A stretch of DNA of 56,500 nt from positions 1-56,500 of IMG/VR virus record IMGVR_UViG_3300035703_000116; one strand, given 5' to 3'. Position numbers and translations under genes: made by a program. The notes beneath the pieces were generated by a model. That model did no database searches. It saw only the letters and a list, made by a program, of their open reading frames with translations, and was not told where the DNA came from. Of the stretch, positions 1-9,258 are shown piece after piece. Source of the stretch: a virus. The first letter of the stretch is position 1. The number at the start of each line of letters is the position of its first letter.

Positions 1-3000
1 TTTAAGGAAGTCGGCAAAGACCTGTTTGGCGGTCGTAGTGCCTTCAACTAGCCCGGTAATGCCATTGGCAAGAGAGTTGCCAACCGCATCGCCGATGCTT
101 TGAGAAACACGAATGGCAAGCGCTTCAAAATTATTCAGCTCCGCCTGTGCGCGAGTGATGAAATCTTGGATCTCTCTTCCTCGCTCGCTTTCTATCGCTT
201 TGCCAATCGCCCCAGTGCCGGGCTTTCCATCTGCTGGCGCTGTACCAGCAGCCTCCTCAAGCGCTTTCTTTCTATCTTTAATGCCTTGAATTTCCGTATC
301 AATTTGCGCCCTAAGTGCTTCAGTCGTCGCCTCAACCGCTTTTCTCTTTTCTAGCTCGTTGATGATCGTATCAAGTTGTGCAATTGCAAGCTCTTTTGCC
401 TTCTCGATTTCAACGACACGTTGCGCAACTGCTTCGGTTAGCCCTTGAGAAATTAGCTCGCTGTAACGAGTCCTTTCTTTATCTGCGTCAAGGATAGACT
501 GATTAATTGCGTTAATCGGGGCCTCAACACCCTTAATCAGCGTATCAATCGAATTTCTAAAATTCTTAATACCCTGCTGCGACAATAAATCCTGCGCTTC
601 AAGCGCTGCATTGACAACAGCGGCAATTGCCTGCTTTTGCTGCGAAACAACTGCGTCAATGCCCTGCGTAGGAACTCCGCCGCCGCCAACCTGGCCAACG
701 CCGCGAAGAGCCGGCGGAGTGGCGATTTCTTTGACTTGCTTACGCTGCTCTCCAACAAGCCGATACAAATCAAACGCAGCCTGGCGAGCCTCAATTGGCA
801 GATTGGCATTCTTGGTTGCCAACCTAAGCTCGTTTTGCATCATCTTCAATTGAAGATCAGCAATTTGTTTTTCAATTGCAAACCTGCGATTGTCAAACTC
901 CTCGTTTCTACGACGAACCTGTTCGTTGATGTCGGCAACACGACGAGCCGTTTCGACATTCAGTCGAGATACCTCCTTCTCGATACTTGCCTTGAACTCA
1001 GCAGCCTGATAGTCAAACTTGAGCGCATCAAGAGCTGCATCTCTTTTGATTTTCGCCGCCTCTTCCTCTGCGGAAAGCTGATCCTCGGTGAATTGAGCAA
1101 CGATTTCAGCCGCTCTTCTTGCGGCTTCTTCGACTTCAGGGCGCTGTCCCTGTCCCGCACCAGCAATGATCTCTCGGTTGATGAGCTGGAGCTGTCTGAG
1201 CCTGTTCTGACCTTGTTGGTCAAGCAGTTGATTCTCCTGCTCAAGAACAGAGAACCTGCGACTAGCTACTTCATTTTCAACTCTTTCGCGAATCTGCCCA
1301 ATGCTTTCCTCGTATGAGCGAACGAGATCTGCGCGTTGCTTATCAAGATCCTGCTGCTCACGCGCCACAGAGCGAACTTGGTCAACTAAGGATTTACCAA
1401 GATCAATTACTTCGAGTCGCTTTTGCAAGCGATTGATCTCGGATTCAATCTCCTGCTTAGGATCAAGCTTGATCTTCCCTTGAATCTCAATTGCCTGCCA
1501 TTTATCAACAATATCTTGAAGCGCGCCGCGTTCCTGCAGCATTCCTATCTCTGCGTCAGTAGGAGCATTTGGAGCGAAGAAGCCACGTTGAATACCTTGC
1601 TGCTGAAGTCGCTGCCTAACCTCTTGGTTAAATTGCCCGGTTTGCTCTTGGCTGAGATTCGCACGAAGCAGGCGAACCCTGCCAGCGGCAGCCGCTTGAC
1701 CAAAGATATTTGCAAAAAATCCGGTAACAGAGGCAAGCGGGCCGGCGGCAACGGCCTGCATTTGTTGGCCAAGCTCAGCAAATGCTCGATTAAGCCTGTC
1801 GCTCTCGCTGCCAAGCGTCTTGAGGTTGCTTACGCCATCAACACCAAGCCTTCTAATTGCTTCTTCTTGTATTAAAGCGGAGGCCGTAGCGGTATCACCA
1901 TAGTCAATTGTTTTTCTGATAGTATCTTCAAGCGCCTTACTTGAGAAGAAAGATTTTTCTGCAAGTTGGTCAAAGTTTTCTATGGGCTTTTCAAGTGCAG
2001 CACCAAGCTCTTTTGCGCTCTGAACTGCGGTGTCAAACGCTGTCCCAAGAGCAGTGCCAACCAGCGAGAGACCGAACCCCAGGCCGCCACCAGCAAAGCC
2101 ACCCAAGGCGCCACCAGCGCCACCGCCAACGGCTGCGCCAAGCCCTTGTCCGAAGAGCAGGGGGAAGGCGCCACCGATCAAGCCCTCAGAAGCGGCTCGA
2201 CGAATTGACTCCTGACGAGCCCTGCCCGTAGCGACGCGACGCTGACGACTAGCACGAAGTGACTCTGGATCAAGAACCCCTTGAGAAACTCTTTCCTGAG
2301 GCGTCATTGCAGCAATCGGGCGCTGACGAAGCTCTCGATTTCTTTCGCGGATAATTTGGACTGAACGCTGAAGCTCTTCGTTCTCTTGCTGCTGAACAGC
2401 GAGGGAACGTCCTTTGTCGTTGACGGTTCGCCTTTCAAGCTGTCCAATCGTTGCAGCAAATCCCTGCTGCTTGGACATCCTCTCAAGTAGATCTTGCTGA
2501 AGCTGATTGATTCTTGCTGTTGTATTAAGCAGCTCCCTGTAGGCTGATTGAGCGGTTTCGGTTCTTCCGCCCGGAAACAGCTCTCCACGCGCCGGAACCT
2601 GCGAGAGCGAATAAGAAGATCCAGTTAAAAACGCAGATCGCTCCCTTGCAATCTCGGCGCTTTGCCGTCCTTGCGTAGCAATTCTTCCGCGCTCAATCGT
2701 TTGACGAATAAATCGCTGCGTCGAAGACTCACCCTTCGCCCTTAGCTCGTTCGCCTGCTTGAGATACTCAGCGATTGTTTTGGCTTCGGTAGCAGCTTGA
2801 CCCAAGCCCTCAGCAAACAACAGGGATGTATCTGCTGCCTCTTGAGTCCTTTGCGCCATCGCTCCCGTCGCTGTCGCAAGAAACTCTGGGCTGAGAAGCT
2901 CTCTCGCTCCACCACCAATGAATGCGCCACCGCGACCACGGCGCATTGGGCCAGCGAATGCCGTTTGACCAGCGGCAGGGAGCGCCGGAAGTGTTTCAAT

Positions 3001-4380
3001 TTTCTTGCCTACGGCATCAAGCCCAGAACGTGATGCGTCTAGCACCATGTTCATCTCAGAAGCCTTGTTAATTACCGATTCAAAAAGATTTGTCTGTCTA
3101 TCAAGCGTCAGCTTTATATTTTCTCCAAATTTCGTTTCACCAAATTTTTTACCAGCGAGAAACACCGCATCAGCTGCGGTTTTCATTGCTGGAGCAAAGG
3201 CGAGAGCAGCAACAGAGGCAAGACCGAGCGAGCCAGGGACATTACCCAGCGCCGAAAGCATGTCGTTAATGATTCCAGGGATGCCGCCAAGTGCGTTATT
3301 AATTGCCCCTCCGATTGCACCTGCCGCCTCAATTGCTGGACCCTGAATTGGGCCAAGGTTTACATTTCCGAGTGCTTCTTGGGTTGCTGCGTAAGCACCA
3401 CCTAGGCCAAGAGCGCCAAGGCCAACGCCCCCCCTGATTGCAGCGTTTCTGGCTCCACGCGCAATTTTTGCGCCCTGCCCAAATGTCAAAGCATCAAAAG
3501 TAGCTCCGCCAGCCTTCTTTGCGATAGCCGCCACCGCTTGTGCAGTGCTAAGAGCTTGACGTCTGGCCTCTTTTTGCTGTTTTTCGTATTGGGAAGAAAA
3601 GCGCTGGCGCTCTTTTGCCAACTGTTCCTCAGCGGAAATCTGGGCCTTAATATTGGAAAGCAGTTCTCTTCCAAGTCTGGGATCTGCAAATTTATTAAAA
3701 GCACCAGTAGTTTTATCTCTTTGCTTTACGAGATTGAATTCAGCAGCGGCAAGGCGACGAATAATCTCTTCATTCTCAGAAAGAGCGGCAGCCCTTTTAC
3801 GAAGCTGTTCAATTTGCTGGGCATACCCCCTCGCCTGCTCCCTCAGAAAGTCGGCATTTATTCCAGTGTTTTTTGTACCAGCAAGAGTTCGATTCCATTC
3901 TCTTTGATCCTCAACAAGGGCGCTCAGCTCGTTTCTTAGCTGGGAAATAATTTTTACGTCGGCCAATCTAAAGGCACTCTTTAACGCTGTAGAAACTTCG
4001 TCAAATTGCTCTTTTATCTCCCTGAGCTTTCCTCTTGTCTGATCAAGTCCTTTCGTTTCAATCTCGAATGCGCGAGATAGCCTTGCGGTTCTTGATCGCT
4101 CTCTTCGCAACTGCGACTCAGTAATTAAAGCGCGTTTTGTCTCGGCGTTTACATCCGCAATGGCGGCAGCCTGAAGCCGCGTGGCGGCGGCAGTTTTTTC
4201 GATTTGCCCAAGCGCATTAATGTATGTTTTAATGTCGCTAACACGGCCAAAGACACCGCGCTCGAAAAGATCTTGTATAGAACCCGCGGTATCTTCTATT
4301 GCCTCAAGTGTTGAGCTTAATTTCTTTAGCTCTGAGGAGCCTTTTAAGATTAAATTAATCTGAGCGTCGTAACTAGCCAC
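1..4380 (-). CDS. Tail tape measure protein (partial, C-terminus outside window)
   Basis: One reading frame stays open from a GTG at 4380 to the left edge, giving at least 1,460 residues. It is Ala/Gln/Glu/Arg-rich with long coiled-coil stretches. Hydrophobic Gly-rich stretches lie around residues 320-360 and 740-790, typical of tape measures that set tail length and pass DNA through the membrane. An AGG lies about 9 nt before the GTG, and no in-frame ATG exists upstream before a stop. It follows the tail assembly chaperone, as in most siphoviruses, with an inserted endonuclease gene between them. Identity is from length, composition and position; no residue-level motif defines the family. 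Confidence 0.9.
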   Translation of the reverse strand, partial: MASYDAQINLILKGSSELKKLSSTLEAIEDTAGSIQDLFERGVFGRVSDIKTYINALGQIEKTAAATRLQAAAIADVNAETKRALITESQLRRERSRTARLSRAFEIETKGLDQTRGKLREIKEQFDEVSTALKSAFRLADVKIISQLRNELSALVEDQREWNRTLAGTKNTGINADFLREQARGYAQQIEQLRKRAAALSENEEIIRRLAAAEFNLVKQRDKTTGAFNKFADPRLGRELLSNIKAQISAEEQLAKERQRFSSQYEKQQKEARRQALSTAQAVAAIAKKAGGATFDALTFGQGAKIARGARNAAIRGGVGLGALGLGGAYAATQEALGNVNLGPIQGPAIEAAGAIGGAINNALGGIPGIINDMLSALGNVPGSLGLASVAALAFAPAMKTAADAVFLAGKKFGETKFGENIKLTLDRQTNLFESVINKASEMNMVLDASRSGLDAVGKKIETLPALPAAGQTAFAGPMRRGRGGAFIGGGARELLSPEFLATATGAMAQRTQEAADTSLLFAEGLGQAATEAKTIAEYLKQANELRAKGESSTQRFIRQTIERGRIATQGRQSAEIARERSAFLTGSSYSLSQVPARGELFPGGRTETAQSAYRELLNTTARINQLQQDLLERMSKQQGFAATIGQLERRTVNDKGRSLAVQQQENEELQRSVQIIRERNRELRQRPIAAMTPQERVSQGVLDPESLRASRQRRVATGRARQESIRRAASEGLIGGAFPLLFGQGLGAAVGGGAGGALGGFAGGGLGFGLSLVGTALGTAFDTAVQSAKELGAALEKPIENFDQLAEKSFFSSKALEDTIRKTIDYGDTATASALIQEEAIRRLGVDGVSNLKTLGSESDRLNRAFAELGQQMQAVAAGPLASVTGFFANIFGQAAAAGRVRLLRANLSQEQTGQFNQEVRQRLQQQGIQRGFFAPNAPTDAEIGMLQERGALQDIVDKWQAIEIQGKIKLDPKQEIESEINRLQKRLEVIDLGKSLVDQVRSVAREQQDLDKQRADLVRSYEESIGQIRERVENEVASRRFSVLEQENQLLDQQGQNRLRQLQLINREIIAGAGQGQRPEVEEAARRAAEIVAQFTEDQLSAEEEAAKIKRDAALDALKFDYQAAEFKASIEKEVSRLNVETARRVADINEQVRRRNEEFDNRRFAIEKQIADLQLKMMQNELRLATKNANLPIEARQAAFDLYRLVGEQRKQVKEIATPPALRGVGQVGGGGVPTQGIDAVVSQQKQAIAAVVNAALEAQDLLSQQGIKNFRNSIDTLIKGVEAPINAINQSILDADKERTRYSELISQGLTEAVAQRVVEIEKAKELAIAQLDTIINELEKRKAVEATTEALRAQIDTEIQGIKDRKKALEEAAGTAPADGKPGTGAIGKAIESERGREIQDFITRAQAELNNFEALAIRVSQSIGDAVGNSLANGITGLVEGTTTAKQVFADFLK

Positions 4381-4420
4381 TTCAATCGACCTAGAGTTCC
4401 AGTCAGTCTAGCCAGACACG

Positions 4421-4444
4421 AAAAAGCCGCCCCGGAGAGCGGCT
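4421..4444 (-). terminator. Intrinsic terminator upstream of tape measure
   Basis: Read on the minus strand, AGCCGC pairs with GCGGCT around an 8-nt loop and is followed by TTTTT. It lies between the inserted endonuclease gene and the tape measure start, so tape measure expression needs read-through or its own promoter. I could not see a good promoter there. Confidence 0.6.
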
Positions 4445-4512
4445 AGCTAGGATTTGGGCGCCTTGGCGGTGTGACGACCCCAAGGCATGACCAACTCAAT
4501 TGCGCTGAGCTG

Positions 4513-5463
4513 ATGCAAGAAACGCTACTACAGGCTGGACAGCTTTTTGGTGACTTAACCGCAATTCGCCAAGGAACAAACGAGCAGATCTGGATCTGCA
4601 AGTGCATCTGCGGAAAAGAGCTTGAAGTTACTAGGCGCAGACTGCTGCTCGGACGCGCAAAAAGCTGCGGATGCAAGCGAATAAAATCAAGTGAACCACC
4701 AGTTGGGCAAAAATTTGGGCGCTTGACTGTTCTTGGCCTAGCAAAAAAGAAATACTACTGGCTTTGCAAATGCGAATGCGGCAACAAAACAGAAACAGCC
4801 ACTTTTAGGGTTCTTGCCGGTAGTGCTAAAAGCTGTGGCTGTATAAGACGGGAAGCAAAACAAAACTTAACTGGCAAGCGTTTTGGAAGACTTGTCGTTA
4901 TCAAGCACTTGCCGCAAAAACAAATTATGTGCTTGTGCAAATGTGACTGTGGCTCACCAGAAAAAATAATTCACAACAAGCTACTCTTGGCTGGGCAATC
5001 CACGAGCTGCGGATGCTACAGGTTAGAGCAGGCCAAAAAAGCAAATACAAAACACGGGAAGAATAAATCAAAAGTTCATCGCATATGGCGAGCCATGAAA
5101 GGACGGTGCGAAAATCAAAACAACGATAACTACAAAAATTACGGTGGCAGGGGTATATTCTTTTGCGAGGAATGGAGAGTCTTTCAAAATTTTTACAACG
5201 ACATGGGAGATCCGCCAGTAAATGGGACGCTTGAAAGAATCGACAACAACGGCCCATACGCTCCCTGGAATTGTCGCTGGGCGACAAGAGCGGAGCAAGT
5301 AAGGAATAGAAGGAACAGTATATGGATTACGTTTAATGAGAAAACTCAAATACTTGCAGACTGGGCGGTTGAAACTGGAATACCTGTAGCAACATTGCGC
5401 TACAGGTACAAGACTGGATGGCCACTTGAGAAAATGTTTGCAAGCAATAAAAAGGAGGCTTAG
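4513..5463 (+). CDS. Homing endonuclease-like protein with N-terminal zinc-finger repeats
   Basis: The N-terminal half holds three repeats of the form GxxFGxLTV...CxCxCG...SCGC, each with four cysteines and probably zinc-binding DNA-contacting modules. The C-terminal half has YxxYGGRGI, CxxW and an LERIDNNGPY...NCRWAT block, a pattern common in phage proteins annotated as HNH or homing endonucleases. The gene is on the plus strand inside the minus-strand late operon, splitting chaperone from tape measure. The ATG at 4513 puts the first repeat near the start; a GTG at 4471 would add 14 residues. Its last codons overlap the end of the chaperone extension tail to tail. Substrate site unknown. 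Confidence 0.75.
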   Translation: MQETLLQAGQLFGDLTAIRQGTNEQIWICKCICGKELEVTRRRLLLGRAKSCGCKRIKSSEPPVGQKFGRLTVLGLAKKKYYWLCKCECGNKTETATFRVLAGSAKSCGCIRREAKQNLTGKRFGRLVVIKHLPQKQIMCLCKCDCGSPEKIIHNKLLLAGQSTSCGCYRLEQAKKANTKHGKNKSKVHRIWRAMKGRCENQNNDNYKNYGGRGIFFCEEWRVFQNFYNDMGDPPVNGTLERIDNNGPYAPWNCRWATRAEQVRNRRNSIWITFNEKTQILADWAVETGIPVATLRYRYKTGWPLEKMFASNKKEA

Positions 5464-6015
5464 CGCCTCCTCTTAATCTTCTCCATTTCTTGCTGCTGTT
5501 TTTTGTTCTTAAGAGAATAAAAACAGCTCCAGAGAATTAACTCTTCGTCGGTGACCTTTTCCTTTAATTCGGAAAGGGTCATTTTTAATTCACTTGCGAG
5601 AGAGAGCTGGAAATAAAGCCTGCTATCGCACTCAAGCTGCTGCTCAATCGCTTTTCATGTCAACTTCCTCGCTCTCTTCCTTATTGGGTTTGAGTACGGC
5701 CAAGATCATCTTCTGAAGCACATCATCAGGCACTTCATGCTTTAGCGCAGCAATGTCACCAGGCTTAAAAAGAGGCTGACCATCAAGGTCTTCAGCTTTG
5801 ATAATCAAGAGCTGCATCGCAAAAGCATTTGCATCGCTTGATTTTGCATTTTTTTGCGCACGTTCGCGTTCGGCGGCGGTCAGCGGCTTGGATTGAAAGC
5901 AGAACTCACTATCGTCATCAAGAATGATCGTGTGAACAACAGGCTCAAAATTAGCTGCTTTGCGCAGGCGGTCAATTGCCCTCATGGGAGAAGACGGGGT
6001 GGGGGTGGCGGCCAT
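5460..6015 (-). CDS. Tail assembly chaperone, +1 frameshift fusion (G-T-like long product)
   Basis: Joining 6015-5653 to 5651-5460, with base 5652 skipped, gives 184 residues. The 63-residue extension contains ELKMTLSELKEKVTDEELILW followed by an aromatic/basic tail, the usual layout of the gpT-like part of siphovirus chaperones (initial helix, SLxEL, EEL..W). At the junction the frame reads ATG AAA AGC; lysyl-tRNA on AAA can slip forward one base along the run AAAA (5655-5652) to AAA, entering the extension at GCG. Long and short forms would load the tape measure for tube assembly. The extension frame is open and well coded; the shift itself is inferred. Confidence 0.75.
5644..6015 (-). CDS. 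Tail assembly chaperone, short product (G-like)
   Basis: 123 residues from the ATG at 6015; the frame is open further upstream, but that would run back into the preceding gene. The body has an AIDRLRKAANFEP start, a beta segment ending in FCFQ, then KPLTAAERERAQ and a helical FAMQLLIIKAEDLDGQPLF segment followed by DIAALKHEVPDDVL. This matches the usual phage tail assembly chaperone layout (LTAAERD..., DxDGxxLF, DVxAL). It sits between tail proteins and the tape measure as expected. It ends at TGA 5646-5644, just past the AAAA slip site. Confidence 0.8.
   Translation of the reverse strand: MAATPTPSSPMRAIDRLRKAANFEPVVHTIILDDDSEFCFQSKPLTAAERERAQKNAKSSDANAFAMQLLIIKAEDLDGQPLFKPGDIAALKHEVPDDVLQKMILAVLKPNKEESEEVDMKSD
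5652..5655 (-). promoter_or_regulatory. Putative +1 programmed frameshift site (AAAA)
   Basis: On the minus strand the sequence is GAC ATG AAA AGC GAT TGA. A P-site lysine tRNA on AAA can re-pair with AAA one base 3'. The following AGC codon and nearby stop would favour the shift. Moving minus 1 instead gives only a short serine-rich tail before a stop, which looks non-coding. Confidence 0.6.
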
Positions 6016-6067
6016 AGAAAAAACCGTGGTCAGCTTAGACTGTAGATCAAAAGTGTCTTTATTGCAA

Positions 6068-7351
6068 TCAGCGAGAGATCTCCTCAAAATCCATTGAGGC
6101 AACAACCTGATCATCTGCCCCATCGGAGGCGACGACAAGAGTTAGCTCATATGGCGTTGAAGTAAAGGAGTCACGCTCTAGCTGAAACTTAAACAGGGCC
6201 TCTTTAAGAATATCAACACTAGCTACACTTTGATTTGTTGAGCTAGAAAAACCACTAGCGACAATGCGACCATCGGCGTAAGAAGCCCCTGTAATGTTAT
6301 ACTCAACAGAACTGCTAGCGCCAGCACTCACCCAAGTGCCGCCAGTTGTTACACCATTCGCGCGGACTTGCCAGTTAAAATTACCCGTTGAGGCCGCAAG
6401 TAGTGAAAGGGCGGTAAGAATAACGATTCCATCGAGACGCGCAGACTTAAGGCGAAGTGAGATAACAGGATAAAAGACACCGGCAGTGCCAAGTGTACGA
6501 GGAGAAGTCAACGGAATTGAGACGGCCTGCTGCAATCCACGAAGCTCATAACCACCTTCAGAAATTACAGTCGAGCAAATTTGCTTCAATGTACTTGAGC
6601 TTGCTGCTTCTGCCGTGTTCTCGATTTCATAGCGCAACGGCAATGATGCGGTTGTAATATAAGTTGAAGTAATAAAATTAGCGTGATGAAAAGAATGACA
6701 AAGGATAAAAATTCCATTAATAACAAAGCCAAGCCGAACCGTGCCAAGCCCAAGCCACTCAATATCAGCCCACATAATCTGAGCTTTTGCAATGTCAAGC
6801 GTGAAACCATGCTCACCTGTCCCATCAAGCTTGTCGCCATTCCAATTGGCTTGGGAAATCTTCGTTTCAACGACAGATCCGCTGACTGAGCTGCGCTCAA
6901 CAAAAGAGAGCGTCGAGCCATCAAGCTCTAGATAGATCCCATTTGCGGCACCGTAATAACCAGCCCGCTGCCTAAGTCCCGTTTTGGCGGGATTCATCAC
7001 AAATGTATTTAGCACAAGTAATGACTTTCCTGGCTGATAGCTAAAACATTTTGTGGTCTCTCTGTAAACTTTTGAGCCAGAAGCAGTTGTCACAGCAAGA
7101 TTGACGAGACCCTCATTTGCGGAAAAAGTTGCTGCGCCACCGTTTGCAGTGCTTGTAGACCAAAGTCCGTTATCCGCATACCGATGGCTTGAGTCAAAAA
7201 GAGTCAGTGGAGATGAAATCCTCAGACGACCGAACGCATCAACAACAGAGCCGGAAAAACTAGCGTCAACTTCAAGCTTTCCGTCATTGGTTGCGTCAAT
7301 TTCTTTTGCTGCACCAGTTGGCAGCGTTCCATGAACAACAGCGTCAGGCAT
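6068..7351 (-). CDS. Virion structural protein, tail-associated
   Basis: 427 residues from the ATG at 7351; earlier in-frame starts fall inside the terminator hairpin. Near residues 40-65 it has VDAFGRLRISSPLTLFDS...YADNGLWST, a motif I know from structural proteins of marine cyanophages and related phages. The rest is beta-rich, Ser/Thr-rich and low in charge, as for tail decoration or adhesion proteins. It lies between the tail tube gene and the chaperone. Exact virion location unknown. Confidence 0.65.
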   Translation of the reverse strand: MPDAVVHGTLPTGAAKEIDATNDGKLEVDASFSGSVVDAFGRLRISSPLTLFDSSHRYADNGLWSTSTANGGAATFSANEGLVNLAVTTASGSKVYRETTKCFSYQPGKSLLVLNTFVMNPAKTGLRQRAGYYGAANGIYLELDGSTLSFVERSSVSGSVVETKISQANWNGDKLDGTGEHGFTLDIAKAQIMWADIEWLGLGTVRLGFVINGIFILCHSFHHANFITSTYITTASLPLRYEIENTAEAASSSTLKQICSTVISEGGYELRGLQQAVSIPLTSPRTLGTAGVFYPVISLRLKSARLDGIVILTALSLLAASTGNFNWQVRANGVTTGGTWVSAGASSSVEYNITGASYADGRIVASGFSSSTNQSVASVDILKEALFKFQLERDSFTSTPYELTLVVASDGADDQVVASMDFEEISR

Positions 7352-7370
7352 GATCGTAGATAGATAAAAG

Positions 7371-7392
7371 AAAAGCCCCGCCGAAGCGGGGC
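7371..7392 (-). terminator. Intrinsic terminator after tail tube gene
   Basis: Minus strand: GCCCCGC pairs with GCGGGGC around TTCG, followed by TTTTCTTTT. It lies 19 bases past the tail tube stop codon. Confidence 0.85.
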
Positions 7393-7410
7393 AGTGAATC
7401 AAACAATGAA

Positions 7411-8178
7411 TCAGGTGGTGGCGAAGTCGAAGCTCACAGCTTCCGAAGGACGGAAGTTGATAGCAACAGACTGAGCGTCGTCGGGGTTCACGTTCAGAGA
7501 AGCCGAGGTCAAGGTGACAGGCATCTCGATCGAGCGAGATTTAGTGTCATCCACAGAACCACCAGACTCGATGCGCTCCAGGTAGAGCTTCATGGCAGCG
7601 CCAACCTGCTTGCGCAGCAGCACATCTTGCACAAGACGGTTGGCAAGAGCGTTGTCCTCATCGGTCATGTAGACGTTTGCGGTGCCATTGGCATCGCCGA
7701 AGCCAGAGATGTACTTACGGAACGGCACATACTGACCGAGGGTTTGACCAATGGTGGTCACGTCAATCTCAGCGCGGGAGACCTCAAGGCTCCAATCACG
7801 CACTTCTGCCACAACTGCGTAGCTGGCGTAGAAAACTTCAAACTTGTTGGGCGCAGCAACGGTGCCATCATCGGCAATGTCAACAGTTGCACCACCAGCA
7901 GTCGTGGAAACTTGCAGCAGTCCAGTAGAGGCGCTGTAAGCAATCACGTAGTAAGTGGTGGAAGTGCTGAGAGGCGAAGGCAGAGTGCCGGTGCCAACAG
8001 CGCCGGACTGAGTGTTGCGGAAGTTGAACTTAACAGGATCGCCAACTTTGAAGTTAAAGTTGGGACCAACGTTGATCGTGTCGCTTCCGATAACAATGTC
8101 GGACTCACCAAAAGTTGCTGTAGTGCCCGCAGGCTTGTAGTAGAAGGCGCCAGAAACGCCGGACAGAACGGTTGCCAT
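7411..8178 (-). CDS. Major tail tube protein
   Basis: 255 residues. The N-terminus MATVLSGVSGAFYYKPAGT leads into an inserted beta-domain (about residues 25-115), then VRDWSLEVSRAEIDVTTIGQ, the conserved core of siphovirus tube proteins that carries the tube beta-sheet. The C-terminus ends in short beta strands. Codon use is GC-richer than in neighbouring genes and a strong terminator follows, both fitting high expression. It lies directly downstream of the tail terminator gene. Confidence 0.85.
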   Translation of the reverse strand: MATVLSGVSGAFYYKPAGTTATFGESDIVIGSDTINVGPNFNFKVGDPVKFNFRNTQSGAVGTGTLPSPLSTSTTYYVIAYSASTGLLQVSTTAGGATVDIADDGTVAAPNKFEVFYASYAVVAEVRDWSLEVSRAEIDVTTIGQTLGQYVPFRKYISGFGDANGTANVYMTDEDNALANRLVQDVLLRKQVGAAMKLYLERIESGGSVDDTKSRSIEMPVTLTSASLNVNPDDAQSVAINFRPSEAVSFDFATT

Positions 8179-8235
8179 GACAAGAAGGGGGTAGTGGCTT
8201 GTGTGGGCACTGCCCAGCTAGATACAGGTTAGCGA

Positions 8236-8664
8236 TTACTTGACGCTCGCCTGCCAGCCGGTATCAATGCGCCCAATGAAGTGAGGGGAGTCATTCGGCG
8301 ACTGAAAAGATGGCCCAGTAATTGCGCCAGTTCTCACATAAGTTGTTGTCGAAGTTTTGTTTGCAGCATTCAACGCATCAAGTGTCTGCTTTGCCAGCTG
8401 AATCAATTGCTGACAACGTGCAGGGCCTGCGCTTCTGGGCGCAAAGCAGCGAATAATTAAAGCGCCTCTTGCATAATCAAGTGACCCATCAAGTGTCGAT
8501 TCAGTTGTCAGTCCGAATGTTACATTGATGCGAACGTATTCATTCGGCGGATCAGGTGGGACTGCGGTAATGTTATCGAAATAAACAGGAACTGGAGGGC
8601 TTTGCGTGTTGTAAGCGGTAAGCAGCGGGCCTTCAATTTTGGCGCGGATGGATTGATAGTTCAT
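8236..8664 (-). CDS. Tail terminator protein
   Basis: 142 residues with the layout of the tail terminator/completion family: N-terminal helix MNYQSIRAKIEGPLL, the segment VPVYFDNITAVPPDPPNEYVR, a VRINVTFG strand, and IIRCFAP followed by a QLIQLAKQTLDAL helix. Such proteins cap the tube and join it to the neck. The start overlaps the stop of the preceding neck gene, so translation is probably coupled. Confidence 0.75.
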   Translation of the reverse strand: MNYQSIRAKIEGPLLTAYNTQSPPVPVYFDNITAVPPDPPNEYVRINVTFGLTTESTLDGSLDYARGALIIRCFAPRSAGPARCQQLIQLAKQTLDALNAANKTSTTTYVRTGAITGPSFQSPNDSPHFIGRIDTGWQASVK

Positions 8665-9257
8665 CAGAATGACTCCTTAAAACCAAGACTTACACCGCGA
8701 CCCAGATCCCTCTTTAGCCCGCCACCCTGCGTGTAAGTGTAATACCAGTCAGGTTCTGCCGTGATCATTGCATTTGGCTTCTCACTGTTATCGTATCCCA
8801 TTGATACGTCATAACGCAGTGATGGCTTTTGTTTTTTATTTGTATTCATTGGACGAAAACCAAACTCAACTGGATCCTTAAGTGGGTCACTGTCATTCGG
8901 ATGAGTATAAACAGCAAGATCCTGGTCAATTGCAATTCCTGCATGAGGAGCGCTATTGACTACCTGAAAGCTGAATTCACCACTATTAAGCGCTTTTTCG
9001 TACCTAGAGAGCGGAAAATTTCTTTTGGTATAATTGTAAATTCGCTCTTTTCCTCTTGGCGATGCACCGGGCTGACCCTCAACTACTACATCCCAAGATG
9101 CAGAAAATTCACCACTCCAAGCGGGGCCAACCTCGACTAAACCGTTTGTTATTTCAACTGCGGCATTTTGAATTCCTTTGGCAAGAGCCTTATTGATGCC
9201 TTGCATCAAATCTTTTGCTATTCCTTTTTCAAGTCCACCGCCTCTGAACTTTGCCAT
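8664..9257 (-). CDS. Neck/head-tail joining protein (HK97 gp10-like)
   Basis: 197 residues. An amphipathic helix (GLEKGIAKDLMQGINKALA) is followed by TNGLVEVGPAWSGEFSASWDV and a late APHAGIAIDQ segment. This resembles the gp10-like family of neck/minor tail proteins (GxxxxSW, then APYA). Position between head closure and tail terminator genes fits. Family assignment is by pattern and order. Confidence 0.65.
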   Translation of the reverse strand: MAKFRGGGLEKGIAKDLMQGINKALAKGIQNAAVEITNGLVEVGPAWSGEFSASWDVVVEGQPGASPRGKERIYNYTKRNFPLSRYEKALNSGEFSFQVVNSAPHAGIAIDQDLAVYTHPNDSDPLKDPVEFGFRPMNTNKKQKPSLRYDVSMGYDNSEKPNAMITAEPDWYYTYTQGGGLKRDLGRGVSLGFKESF

Positions 9258-9258
9258 A

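Noticed and set aside
637-1317. 226-residue plus-strand open frame
   Set aside because: It is the antisense shadow of the tape measure gene, whose frame is continuous and has typical coiled-coil composition.
5460-5652. -1 frameshift to a different tail
   Set aside because: The -1 frame gives a short Ser-rich segment before a stop, without family features.
7627-8232. 201-residue plus-strand open frame
   Set aside because: Antisense of the tail tube gene; Val/Gly/Ser composition of a shadow frame.
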